NCBI GenBank assembly: GCA_943736015.1
Contig: OX031066.1
Span: forward strand, 11,598,245 to 11,662,244
Length of the DNA stretch: 64,000 nucleotides
Source of the DNA: Tridacna crocea
Lineage: Eukaryota > Mollusca > Bivalvia > Cardiida > Cardiidae
Direction of reading: 5' to 3'
Position numbers and translations under genes: made by a program
In this document: piece after piece, positions 34,231 to 45,524 of the stretch
Layout: every line of letters starts with the position of its first letter
Numbering within the stretch: position 1 is the first letter of the stretch
The notes under the pieces: generated by a model
What the model saw: only the letters and a program-made list of their open reading frames with translations
Database searches by the model: none
What the model was told of the DNA's origin: nothing

Positions 34231-34720
34231 AGCTCACCTGATCACCTGAGCAAAACATGGTAATGGTGAGCTTTTGTGATTCTTGAATGTTTGCAGCAAC
34301 ATTATTGGCCCAATCCTTTTGAAACTTGGTCAAAATGTTTGTCAAGTTATGAGGATGAACGCTAATTGATAGTAATGGCATTCATTTGAAATCACACAAA
34401 AAGGTGTGATATTATTGACAGTTTCTTTGTTTCATTCTAGAGATCACACTATTGACTTAATACTTGTCAGATCATCAGGTTGAAGTCTCTTAAAAGAAAA
34501 GGGCCGTGAAGACAATGCCATTGTCTACACTGTAGAGATCACAATTTTGGCTGTCTTTTTTATAACTTGCCCAAAATGTTTGCATGGTCATGAGGATGGA
34601 CCTTATTGAAAATGGATCATTAAATATGAAAACATGATAGAAAAGGGACAAATGACAATTTCTTTTTACACTTTAGGAGTCACTGCTTGGGCTCAATCTT
34701 CTCCAAATTTGCATGGAATA
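34231..34720 (+). repeat. old inverted relative of the 145-bp array
   Basis: AGCTCACCTGATCACCTGAG...GGTGAGCTTTTGTGAT begins it. Degenerate GAAACTTGGTCAAAATGTTTG and TCACACTATTG-type blocks follow. Confidence 0.5.
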
Positions 34721-34784
34721 AGGAGTGGCACCAGCCCAGTCATTAAGTTTCATAACAATATTCATTACTAGATCATTGATGAGC

Positions 34785-34865
34785 CAAGCTCACTTAGATC
34801 ACTTGGTAAAATATGGTGCCCTCAATCCTAGGGTCGTAAGTTCAAACGCGGCTCAGCCAACATTC
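34785..34865 (+). mobile_element. SINE head fragment
   Basis: AAGCTCACTTAGATCACTTGG (A-box region) and GTAAGTTCAAACGCGGC (B box) at tRNA spacing. No tail is seen. Confidence 0.5.
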
Positions 34866-34899
34866 TTTTATGGTAACGTTACACTTAGTATCTGTTATT

Positions 34900-35440
34900 A
34901 TGCTCTCTGAAGGGCAAGCATATAGCCACTGCTTGGTCTGTCCGTCCATCCTTCTTTCCATCCGTCTGTCCTAAGGAATTTCTCCACAACCCTTTGACCA
35001 AATTGGATGAAACTTCACATACAAACTCCTTATGATATTGTGCAGATGACTTTTACCCGGTTTTTGTAGAGCCCACTTGCATTGAGCAAGACAAGTTGAC
35101 ACAATGACAGTTTAGTGTATGTGTGTTAGTTCATGTGTATGCCTGTTTGTCCGAATTTGTCCTGACCATAACTACTACATTTATGGATGGATTTAAAAAA
35201 AAAATGGGCACAATTGATCTCCATCATGAGTAGATGTACCATTGGAACCATTTGTTCCATAGGTTGAAGATCAAGGTCACAGCTAAAGGTTAAAGTTTTG
35301 TAGGGACCATAACTCCTACATTTATGGATAGATTTCAGTTGAAATTTACACAATTGTTCTCCATCATGAGTAGATTGCCATTTGAAACATTTGTTCAGGT
35401 AGGTCAAAAGTCAAGTCACACATGAAGTTCAACTATTTGT
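34900..35440 (+). repeat. hairpin-led repeat followed by ACTTCTAC-type units
   Basis: TATGCTCTCTGAAGGGCAAGCATATAG forms a small hairpin. It is followed by GTCTGTCCGTCCATCC and two ACATTTATGGATRGATTT units about 142 bp apart. Confidence 0.6.
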
Positions 35441-36286
35441 GGGCTTGACACCAGTTGTCCTTGGATAACCATTCTAGTTTTAAATATGTTGGAATAAAAA
35501 TAATATTTTAGAATGATATCTCTGGCTGACAGTACCTCAGTCAATGTATGTCATACTATATGTGACAAGAACTTGTTCAGGAGCATAATCTCTCTCTGAC
35601 GGCTCTTGGTTATGATAATTGTTTTCCAGGCCTTATCTTCTTAAGCATGCAAGCCACCAATTTGAAACACACACACACTGATGGAACATGCTTTGAACAT
35701 GTATAGCACACAAAAAAATTTGACATGAAACTTTCCTCAAAGGGGTGATTTCAAAAAAAATGCATCCAAAACGTGACATAGAGGGTCACAAATAAAGTTT
35801 GTCATATGAAAATATGGCCTATCAAAACCATGTCTCAATATGTCAAATTTTTAGAAATCAACATGGGATTGTCAATAATAAACACAGTTTTAAAGATTTA
35901 AATAATTTTATTTGAAACATTGAAGAATTTCTAAACAAATAATTATGTTTTTTATGGCTGTTTTAAATCTGTTTAAAGTAGAAAATTCATCTATTATGGC
36001 ACTTGATATTGTAACATGAATGCAAAGGTAAAATTTGATGTATAATATAGCTTATTTCATTGGATTTTACGGATTTTATGACCATTTTTAGCTATTTTTG
36101 ACACAATATTTTCATTAATTACCTCAAAAAGTTTACATAAAATATTCCATACATGATAGGCAAAGCTGATACTTGGCCTGGTACAGTAACAGGGTATGTG
36201 CAGCTGGTATACAAAAGGTTTCTTGGGTATAATCACTTGATATGTGATGAGGACACTTCAAAAAACAATGAAAAATTTAGTAAAAA
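35441..36286. other. no recognised feature
   Basis: AT-rich sequence with no recognised gene or repeat. Confidence 0.3.
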
Positions 36287-37225
36287 CGTTACACTTGGGA
36301 CAATACTAATGACAGAAGTAACTCTCAAAAAATCCCTTTTCTAGTTACAATCGGTGATTCCTTTTTATGATTCAGATAAAAACATACATAAATGGGGTTA
36401 TTAGTGTTGTGGTATGCAAACTGAAGTGTGTCATTGTCAGATATTAGCTTTAAATCAGTCATAGGACTTTGTTTGCAAACAATCAGTTTGCTGCATGCTG
36501 AAATTATTGATGCTTTTTAACTTGCTGTCTCTGCTATTTCCAAGATGTATGTTTGTAGCAAAATCTAAAATGTTAAAGCTGTAATTTAAAGGAGTTTTAA
36601 AGTGCAACAATCTTATATTTCAAAGCTACAGAAAACCGTTACACTTGGGACAAAAATATAAATTGTCTTTGAAAAAGACTCGGCCATTATAAAATGGATA
36701 TATTTTTGAATACTAACTATCAGCATAGTAAATGGATGTTGTTCTTGTTTTCCTTTAAAAAAACAAAGCTTCTTCACTATAATCACCACATGTTTTATGT
36801 AAAAATACAAAGTTTTAAAGAATTCTCATCACATATCAAATAAATTGTTTTAAAAGAGTCTTATTAAGTCTATTTGATTGGATTATTTGTTTTGTAAGAA
36901 ACACAATGGAAAAAATCCTTTATAAACTTTTCATTAGTTATGATCTCACTGGATTTTTCACAATGTTAAACCGTTACACTTGGGACAAAATCTAGAAAAT
37001 ACCTTTAAAAAGGATGCAAAGGTTATCAAATGAAATAATACAGCAAATGTTTACTAAGAACATTCAAATGACTCTTATAGATCTAAAAATAACCATGACA
37101 TGTATTTGTGCAAGAGTAAATGATATGAGCCTGCCTAGAAAGCAGTAAAACAGAAAAATAAACTTTCTGAAACCAAAACACAACTAAACTATTTAAGGCC
37201 TCGTTAAGTATCCATGGTCAAATGC

Positions 37226-37437
37226 TATCTCTAGCAATTCACTCAGCTATGACCAGCAGTTTCAAGAAATCTGGAGCTGAAGCAGGCCTCATTTCTCCTC
37301 AAACGTATTGACAAAAGCTATTTTCAACATTGCTCCTTCATAGAGCATAATATTACAGTCTGCCTGCTTTCGGGGCTAGAAATACATCATATAAGACAGT
37401 TGAATCTTCGAAGAATATGACATGCGCAGACAACGGG
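37226..37437 (+). repeat. dispersed repeat, second copy
   Basis: Partner of 20960-21165. Identity appears high and ends abruptly after GCGCAGACAAC. Confidence 0.85.
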
Positions 37438-37699
37438 ACATTCTACCTTTTGATCCAAACGGTTGTTCGACATTTTTTGGATCTACTATCATGTGACGAC
37501 GCACTTGGTAACGTGTATTATGGAGATGCATCAAGCCTTCTTGTCCCAGAGTATGATTCAAATATATAGTCGAAAGTATTGTGGTTTGAAACCGAATTCG
37601 TCCAAAATACAGGTCCATGGTTTATGCAAGCAATTGCAACAGGACAGGAATCTCTCCTTCCTCATCGCTAATCATTGTTACTGCATTGTTTATGTGAAA

Positions 37700-37800
37700 A
37701 ACTGAAGACAGTCCCTGGTCCCATAAGAAAGATACTGAACATGTGATAGATGCATTGACTGCCATGATGTAATTAATGTTGAAAATTGCCTTAAAGAAGA
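37700..37800 (+). mobile_element. SINE tail fragment
   Basis: GACTGCCATGATGTAATTAA then AATGTTGAAAATTGCC TTAAAG parallels the tail of the 29657 SINE. Confidence 0.5.
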
Positions 37801-38613
37801 GGACCTACAGATGTAGCATAAATAACTATCTTATGAAAGAAGCATTTAGAATGAACGACGGCCCCTGTTCTTATTAATCTGGTTACAGAGAGATCTAATG
37901 TCGGCTGTCTTTTGTCTCTGACAATGAGATAATTAACTTTTTAATATAGAATTAGGTTTTGACTTTGAAAAGTGAGTTGTTACATGTATGGCATAGACCG
38001 CATGTATTAAATCTTAACGGATTTATTCTAACTATAAGCCACAAATTATCTCAATTAATTGATATTGCCAACTGCTTTATCTATGTCTTTTGTACACACA
38101 TGGCGACGGTACACTTAGATACTATATCAAAATACTAAATATCAATGTCTGACTGGGAAAATGCGCCATGCTCAAAGATAGTCACTCCCTTGTCCCGAGA
38201 CCACAAATTTGTCAGCTGCACCTTGCACAGAACAAGCGGGGCCCGTATTCCCCACCCATTGTAAATTTGTCTGATCTTGGATCTACACTGTCCAACGCGG
38301 AGATGTCTATCACCCCCAAATTAACTTTGGAAGAGCAAAATTTAGGTTTTTACTATCGGCTTGAACGTTTGATGTCACTTATTTAGCAGGAGAAGCGTTA
38401 AAGATTAGATATACCAAAGATCATCAAAGGGTAGTTCGACACTGGAAAATATATGTGACCCATCACACAAGAATGAATCTTCTAGGAATTCTGTACATCA
38501 GTTAGATGAAAACAGATCAACAGTATTGTAGGTCAGTTTCAGTTGATAATTCAAAAATGATTGTATAACAAGGTGCAATGACCACTTTTCATACAGAAAA
38601 TGTCATTAAAGCA

Positions 38614-38674
38614 AAAAGTGGCAACCCTGGTCAGTCTGCACATTTTGCACAGTCTGACCATGGTTGACACTTTT
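38614..38674. repeat. imperfect hairpin, about 28-bp arms
   Basis: AAAAGTGGCAACC...TGGTCAGTCTGCA faces TTGCACAGTCTGACCATGG and its CACTTTT end. CAGTCTG-type words recur at 14.0 and 61.9 kb. Confidence 0.75.
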
Positions 38675-40895
38675 CACAGTTCCCAGAAGGTCCTGTTTTG
38701 AGTGATGGTTCACATATTTATGAAATTGCCTGCAGTCTGTTATAGTGCCTAGTATCCAAGCACAGTGCACAAGTTATTTAACCTGAGACCCACCCTTTAA
38801 AATGGTTGGTCTTATATGGGTTATGCTTTCTTCAATGTAAACCAAAACTTAACGGAAAATATGACGGTACCATTTTTCAATGCCCAACTGCAACGTCAGT
38901 TCATTGGCTGCTATTTGTTAAAATCAACATCCTTCCCAATTTTAGGCGCGAAATTTAATTTAGATGCATTTTCCGTTTTTACAGAGGACTAGTTGGGAAC
39001 ATTTTGTGGGTTTTCTGCATTGCTCTAGTTAATAAAGAACTATAATCTTCAGTAAGGGTCTGTCGCGAAGAAAACTATTTCCAGTTTGAAAGGGAACATC
39101 GACAAAACATGATTTTCAGGGTCTTTATGACTGTGTACCTCTGAAAAAAAAACTTCACTATCACACCTGCATTTGAACACTCTTTCTTTTGATGAATCTT
39201 TTGGTTTCTTTTGTTTATGATCTGACACATTCTTCCCTCTAAAGGGTAGTTTGACAACCAATTTTTTCATGATTTTGACTTGTCTATAGCATCAGCTGTG
39301 AAAGAAAAGAACCTGCACAACAAAATTCAAAAACAAATTTTTATGTCCCAAGTGTAACGCTTTTTCACATTTTTACTGCTTTTTGAAAATAATCCCTAAT
39401 AAATTGATTAAGTACTTTAATATTATTCATACACTAGGAAGGGATAATGATAAGAATATGGTATATGTTAAGAGGAACATTAGGTGTAAACATCTTGTGA
39501 CATGATTTTTTTTTCAGATATATTTGAAAATCTTCTAGTATTTTGCAATTCTACGCACTAAATTAAGTTCTTTCTAAATATTATTGCTTAAAAACAAAAT
39601 TTCAGACATATTCCCACATATTTCACGTAATTTTGTTTTGAACTGTGAGTGAAACATAAGACTTTTAGCATTTGCAAGCAATCACTATGTTTTGCTAAAC
39701 TGGCGTTACACTTGGGACATTGTATTTTAGTTGATTTATTTCATGGTAGCAATTCTTTTCAGATTTAACCACTGCCGATCTTTGTTGGGGCTGATGCTCT
39801 CTTGAAAAAGAGAAATCAGAACATGTTTCAATATGATATGAGAAAAAGACAGTCTTTCAAACATAAAATGTTACACTTGGGACATTTTTGGGTGTGCATA
39901 GACATGACCTCTGGAGGGCTTGATTATACAGAAGTATTAACACAGAATCATGCTGATATTGTACAAATGGTATTAACCTAACAAACCACACCTATTTTGA
40001 GACAGAGAGATCTCTAGTAGCAAAATTAAAATCTTTCGTTTCTCAAAATCTTATACTTTTATGCCTTTTTGATTTCGAAGGGTGTGCCATTTCATGGGCA
40101 TGGTTCAAGGACAATATACATGTTGTTCACTAAAAAAAAATCAGAAAACTGTTGTCTTGTTGTAACAGTTTGTATAATTGTATGTTAAGTGGTCTTATAA
40201 TAGCAGCAATTTTTAAGATAAGTACCTGAAAACTGAATTTAAATGAAAATGTCATGCAAAAAGCGTTACACTTGGGACACTATTTGACACTAAAAATGCT
40301 ATAAAATGAAAACGAAAACAGATATTGGCCTGAAATCTTGGAAACATTTTAACATTAACAAAACACATATTCTGGCATAAAACAATCATTTGAAAACCTT
40401 TTTACATTTGCTGTAGATCAGTTTAAAAAAAAGGAGGCATTTTTTTTTAAATCACCCAAAGGGAGATCATGTTTGAATGAAAAAAATGAACTATTAACAG
40501 TTAATACACTCACCGTAGTACCTCACTGGATTTATGTGAAACTTTTTGTGACAAGCACTTGTTCAGGAAGCATATTCTGACGCCAAGTGCTTTTCCTTTA
40601 TCAGGAGGACTTAAAAAAAATGCTTCAATGATTGTAAGACATAATTCTTTCTTAATTTCTTATTTTTCAGCATTGATGCCACTTACTCAAAAGGATGGCT
40701 AGCACAGTACGTAAATGATGCCAAAGAAGGACAACCATCATGTAATTCTAAAATGAAACTTTACATTCAAGTACAAACCAAGACTTCTTGAGTTTGCATC
40801 ACGTTCTTTTGATTATGGAGATGAAAACAACCTTTGGAGGTGCGAAAAGGGCAAGTATTTTAACATTGACATGATTGATCCTTACTAATAGTAAA
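38675..40895. other. no recognised gene
   Basis: AT-rich. The open frames at 39049-39270 show no motif. This stretch includes four of the GTTACACTTGGGACA words. Confidence 0.3.
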
Positions 40896-40899
40896 TAGT

Positions 40900-41700
40900 T
40901 ACTATACAACCCAAATACAAAGTGGAGGAGGTATACTGATTTCACCATGTCTGTTTGTCCATCCATCTGTCCTTCTGTAGTCTTTTCCTTTCCATGCTCT
41001 AACTCAAAATCCATTAAATTTTGACCTAGGATCATGAAACTTTACAAATTGTTGCCCATGAGGTGCCCTATAAATAACGGTCTCATTTGTCAAAGGTCAA
41101 GGTAACAGGTGAACTTGGCTTGAAAACTATTTTTGGGTTCTAACTCAAAAGCCATTTGACCTATGGCCATTGAACTTTATATTAATGTTGCCTATGACCC
41201 AAGGAAGTGCCCCATTGTTTTTGGGTCATATACATCCAACTTGCACCAGTCAAGGTAATAAATGAACTTTGTTTTAGAAAGTGTTCCCTTCTCTCATAGC
41301 ATTCTCTTAAAGTGTGTGTGTATGGGGGAGGGGTTATGTATTTGTACGCTTTGCCCACAGTTCTTGTTGAAAAAAGGAGTAGGGGACTACTTTGGTATTC
41401 TTTGAGAACAGAGTGGCCTTTTTGATGCCATTTAATGATGATATTTAGGAAAACATGTGAAATAGAGAAATTGCTGGTAACTGATTCCTCCTTTTCTCAC
41501 AATGTTGTCCAACTTATATGGTACTTTTTGTTATGCTGGCTGAAAAAATTTCGGTGAGTATAGTTGCCATGCTGTGCGTCTGTTTGTCCGTCCATCCATA
41601 CGTCTGTCTGTCCGAAGCCATTTCTCAACAACCCCGTGACTAAATTGGATGTAACTTCATATATCAAATTCTTGGAACATTTCCCAGATACCATTTTCCT
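40900..41700. repeat. diverged GTCYGTCCATCC-type repeats
   Basis: Two starts (40944 TGTCTGTTTGTCCATCCATC; 41577 CGTCTGTTTGTCCGTCCATC) lead into AACTCAAAA/GACCTA-type units. A MITE palindrome fragment lies at 41452-41515. Confidence 0.5.
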
Positions 41701-41913
41701 TGTTTCTCAATTTGAGGCTGTGTTGTGGAAAAAAGGGACTTAATGTAAAAATTAGTTTTTCTCTAGTATCTCCTAAATTACTGGTCAGAATTTTATGAAA
41801 TTTCATATTTAAGTTGCTCATCAAAAGCCCCAGACCATGCACTATTTGTAGTTCATTTACACAAAAGTATATTATGGGAAAAGGGGACTTAATGTATTAT
41901 AGCTTTATGCTTC

Positions 41914-41936
41914 TTTTTTTTTTTGGGGGGGGGGGG
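41914..41936 (+). repeat. T(11)G(12) homopolymer junction
   Basis: A run of 11 T directly abuts 12 G. Confidence 0.9.
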
Positions 41937-42205
41937 TTGATGAAAGTTTGTGATGGCAATTACTTCAAAAGCATTACAGCCATTAGTTTCAAATTTGATA
42001 CACAGATAGCTCACAATAATATGAGGTCTATTCAACAAGAACCAAAACTCTATCAAAATTTTTAGGGAAATTATCCCCCTTTGATTTTTTGAAGAATTTA
42101 TTCCTATACGGAAAATATCTCTGGAAAAGCTGAAGCCATTTACTTGAGATTTTGTAGACAGATAGATTGCTTTGAGAGAAAGAGTAGTTTACACTTGATT
42201 CTCAA

Positions 42206-42435
42206 TTAAACTCTTTACCAAACAACAAAATTTTAGACCTGTCCAAATTGAAAGCATTTGCAGATGACAAAATAAATGAAACTCAAAAAGCGAAATTTGT
42301 TTCCAGCTGGGTAGAAAACATTCTGGGAAAAGGAGAAAATGCTGGTTAGCGGCATTTTCTCCTTTTCCCACAATGTTTTCAAAATGCTTCTTTCTCAGGG
42401 TTGTTAAAAGTCGGGATTGTGAGGTAAAGAATTAA
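42206..42435 (-). mobile_element. TTAA-palindrome MITE, copy 8
   Basis: TTAAACTCTTTACCAAACAAC to TTGTGAGGTAAAGAATTAA. The centre is altered to CTGGTTAGCGGC. Confidence 0.9.
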
Positions 42436-43370
42436 GAATGTGTTGTGGGAAAAGGGGGCTCCATGTTTAAATTTGTTTTTCTCTAATATCTTCTAAATTT
42501 TTGGTCATATTTTCATGAAATTTCACTTTTAACTTATTCATCAAAAGCTCCTGACCATATACTCTTTATATTTCATTAATGAAAACAGTGTTATGGGATA
42601 AGGGGATTTAATGACATTCTTTTATGTTTTATCTTACGTTTGACTTTTCACTTAATTTTCTGTGCACAAATAGATCTTATGTAGGAAAACAGCTGAGGAT
42701 TTCAAATTATGTCATACATTTTGTGACAAGTACTGGTTCGGGGAACATTAACCGTCAATGACAGCTCTTCTTTTCCGTTGCCTTTAGGCACAGGTACATG
42801 GCATGTAGCGTTGCCTTATGGTCCTTTACCAAAATATATAGTATAATGACTCTATAATGAAATTTAGCCAAATGTTGCGGGATCCTGTATTTTATGTAGA
42901 GATAAAGAAGGAAATCTTTTAAAAATCAGAAGGCCTAGATCTTCCAAGTTTTGCAATATAGCATAATTTATACTCATGGTCCTCTATCAAAATGCTTAAA
43001 ATAATTACTCTACAATCAAAAATCTTAAAATAATTACTCTACAATCAAAATTAGCACTATGCTGTGGGATCCTGCATTGGTAGGTAAAGAAGGAAATCTT
43101 TAAAAATCTTCTCCTCTCAAACCATTAGGCCTAGAGCTTTCAAATTATGAATGTAGCATTGACTTATAGTCCTCTACCAAAATACTTCATTCAAGTTATC
43201 ACTCTATGATCAAAATTAGCCCTATGCTGTGGGATAACAGATTTTACAGAGATCACTAAAGGGCCCAAATGTCCCACCAAATTTTATATTCTAGATTGAA
43301 CCCTGACCAAGTAATAATCAAAGCTTTCAAACCAAATTTGGAAGAGATTCAGCATTCATCGAGAGTATTA
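42436..43370. other. diverged non-coding DNA with 26-bp duplication
   Basis: 43011-43055 duplicates TCTACAATCAAAAATCTTAA-type text. CTATGCTGTGGGATCCTG-like phrases recur at about 42875, 43061 and 43212, an old repeat of roughly 150-185 bp period. Confidence 0.5.
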
Positions 43371-43591
43371 TTAACCTGTTACCAAACAACAATATTTTAG
43401 AGCATATTTTAGTTCATATTTCAAGCATTTGCAGATGGAAAAATAAAAGTGACTGTTTTGTGAAGAGTAGAAAACATTGTGGGAAAAGGAGAAAATGCTG
43501 GTTACCGGCATTTTCTCCTATTCTCACAATGTTTTCTAAATGCCTCTTTCTCAGGGGCGTCAAAAGTAGGGATTGTGTGGTAATGGGTTAA
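43371..43591 (-). mobile_element. TTAA-palindrome MITE, copy 9
   Basis: TTAACCTGTTACCAAACAAC to TGTGTGGTAATGGGTTAA. The palindrome has one change at the centre (GGTTACCGGC). Confidence 0.9.
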
Positions 43592-43615
43592 TAAAAAAAA
43601 CTCCTGACTTTTTCC

Positions 43616-44060
43616 AGAGGTCCAAGATGTTCTGTCACCTGTTGAAAGAAGTATGTCAACAGCAGCTTCAGAAAGTTCCAACAGACAGCTGTCAACAGTC
43701 ACCCGACCAACAACTAGTCTTCATGTAGAGATCCATTCATCCAATTTCAGCAGTAGCCAAACATTCCAATATTCAGCTGTTAACAGTCAACCAGCCAACA
43801 ACTAGTCTTGAAGCAGACATCCCTGCGTTGGATATAGACAGTGACAGTAATTCAATCAAACGTCCCAACAGTCAACAGTCAACAGTCACCCAGCCTACAA
43901 CCAGTTTTAGGGCAGAAATCCATCCATCAAATATAGACAGTGACAGTAATCCACCTAATCATTCAAACAGTCAACTGTCAATATTTAGTTAACCGGCCAA
44001 GAACTAGTTTTGAAGTAAAAATCCCTGCTTTGGATATATAGAGAGTGACAGTAATCCAAC
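43616..44060 (+). pseudogene. Ser/Thr-rich tandem-repeat coding remnant (possible exon)
   Basis: A polypyrimidine tract ending TTTTTTCCAG-type (TTTTTCCAG at about 43608-43616) precedes a frame reading VQDVLSPVERSMSTAASESS and then TVTRPTTSL. Four units of about 88-103 bp follow, anchored by CCAACAACTAGT-like words at 43707, 43795, 43894 and 43997. Translated units share QPTTS-E--IP-LDIDSDSN. Units two and three are in one frame for about 65 codons. A frameshift separates unit one, and stops end units three and four. The protein-level periodicity survives better than expected for random decay, so it may be a dead or alternative exon of an unidentified gene. I do not recognise a family; the acidic DIDSDSN run is not enough to call an EF-hand. 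Confidence 0.4.
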
Positions 44061-44214
44061 ATTTTTCATTTTTTTGTGTACATCATGATGGCAGTGGGAT
44101 AAAGCTTTGTTAAGCACTGCCTTCTATTGGATTGTAATCTATATACCTTGATGGAAAACACCTTTGTGGATGTCTTATACATGATGATTATATATTTTTA
44201 ACATTTTTTATGCC

Positions 44215-44650
44215 CCTGCATCAAGCGATTGGGGCATATTGTTTTACCATTGTCTGTCTTTCTTTCCCTCTGTCGGCAAAACTTAGCAGAAAAACTTAAC
44301 ATTTCCACTTACTTCAAGGCTATTCAAGAAACAAAGATGATATTTGGTATTTAGGTATACCTCATCAATATGCATCTAATGAGGGTTATATGTCCAAGGT
44401 CAAGGTCAAAATTTTAACCCCATTATCTTAAAAACATCCTATCAAAACTTAACTAAAGAACTTAACATTCCCCATTACTTCAAGGCTTTGCAAGATGCAA
44501 GGTTCATATTTGGTATGTAGGTGTATCTCATTGTTATGCATCTGCTGGTGACAAGTTCAAGGTCATCTGTCAATGTCATTTATGAAGGTCACACTTCTTA
44601 AAATTAGCTATTACGGGGGTATTAGTGTTTCACAAACACATCTTGTTTTC
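44215..44650 (+). repeat. hairpin-led GGGGCATAT repeat
   Basis: TATGCCCCTGCATCAAGCGATTGGGGCATA is a hairpin, followed by GTCTGTC-type text. Two units of about 160 bp (AACTTAACATTCC...TTCAAGGCT...TTTGGTAT.TAGGT) come after it. Confidence 0.65.
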
Positions 44651-45524
44651 TTAGTTATACTTTAAAGGATTATGTCCAGGGTATTACTTTTAAGGTATAG
44701 ATAGTTTTAGAAATCGAAACTCCATAATCCATACTCCATTAGAACAAACCTAGGAAAAGTCTGACTTGATTTTTAGTGATGTTCCATTCATAAGGTGTCA
44801 GTGGGGGTATATGTCAGCTCGTGACAGTTGTAGTTTCATCTGTTTGGAAAGTTTTTTTTCAAGTGATGCATTGGTTTAACTTTCATGTTGCATACTATTG
44901 ACATCCAATTGCTGTGCACATTTGAATATGAATAAGAATTAAATCCCTATTTAGCTTTTCGTGACTGTATATTACTGAAATGGAATAAATTTGCTTTCAC
45001 TTTTGAATCTTTCATTAGATTAGACCAGCAGTTTGCAGGGAAAACCCAAGGTATTGCTATTGCATTGGCATTGTTATTGTGCAAAATCTTTCAAGTTTTG
45101 CAAAAAAATCTGAAGTTTGAAAATATTTACTTTAAACTCAGAATATGTGTTCTCTATCAAGGACAATGCATTTTAAGGGAAGTAACTCAAAGTAGTGTAA
45201 CTATGTTACAGGTATGCAGCTTTTTAGCTCGGCTGTTTTGGAACAAAAAGTCGAGGTACTGTCATCTCACTTGTGTCATTGGATTTGTAGGCATTGGCGG
45301 CATGGTTGTTGACGTGACAAACTTTAACCTTGGCTATACCGTGCTTATATCTGAAGATATTTACTTGAAACTTGGAAGATATGTTCACTACCTGAAGAGC
45401 AATCTATACTAACAAGGGAGATAACTTTAAATGCATTTTTGCCAGAATTATTCCCCTATTTTGACTTAGAATTTTTCACTATCCAGGACCTATAGCCAAG
45501 CGTAGCACCCACTTGCGGTGATCT
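44651..45524. other. no recognised gene
   Basis: The 115-codon open frame at 45065-45412 (plus) begins in an AT-rich stretch and has no motif I can name. It is kept out of the gene list. Confidence 0.3.

Larger units (their letters stand above)
36287..40280. repeat. seven exact scattered copies of GTTACACTTGGGACA
   Basis: Exact 15-mers lie at 36288, 36638, 36973, 39705, 39870 and 40265 on plus, and at 39344-39358 on minus. Most are preceded by C or CC and lie in AT-rich DNA that otherwise shows little similarity between sites. Spacing is irregular (333-353 bp for the first three). The word would read VTLGT in one frame, but the surrounding frames do not stay open. Confidence 0.85.

Noticed and set aside
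45065-45412. 115-codon open frame, the longest non-repeat frame apart from the LINE
   Set aside because: No motif, no clear splice sites, and it runs into the repeat-rich stretch at 45.5 kb.
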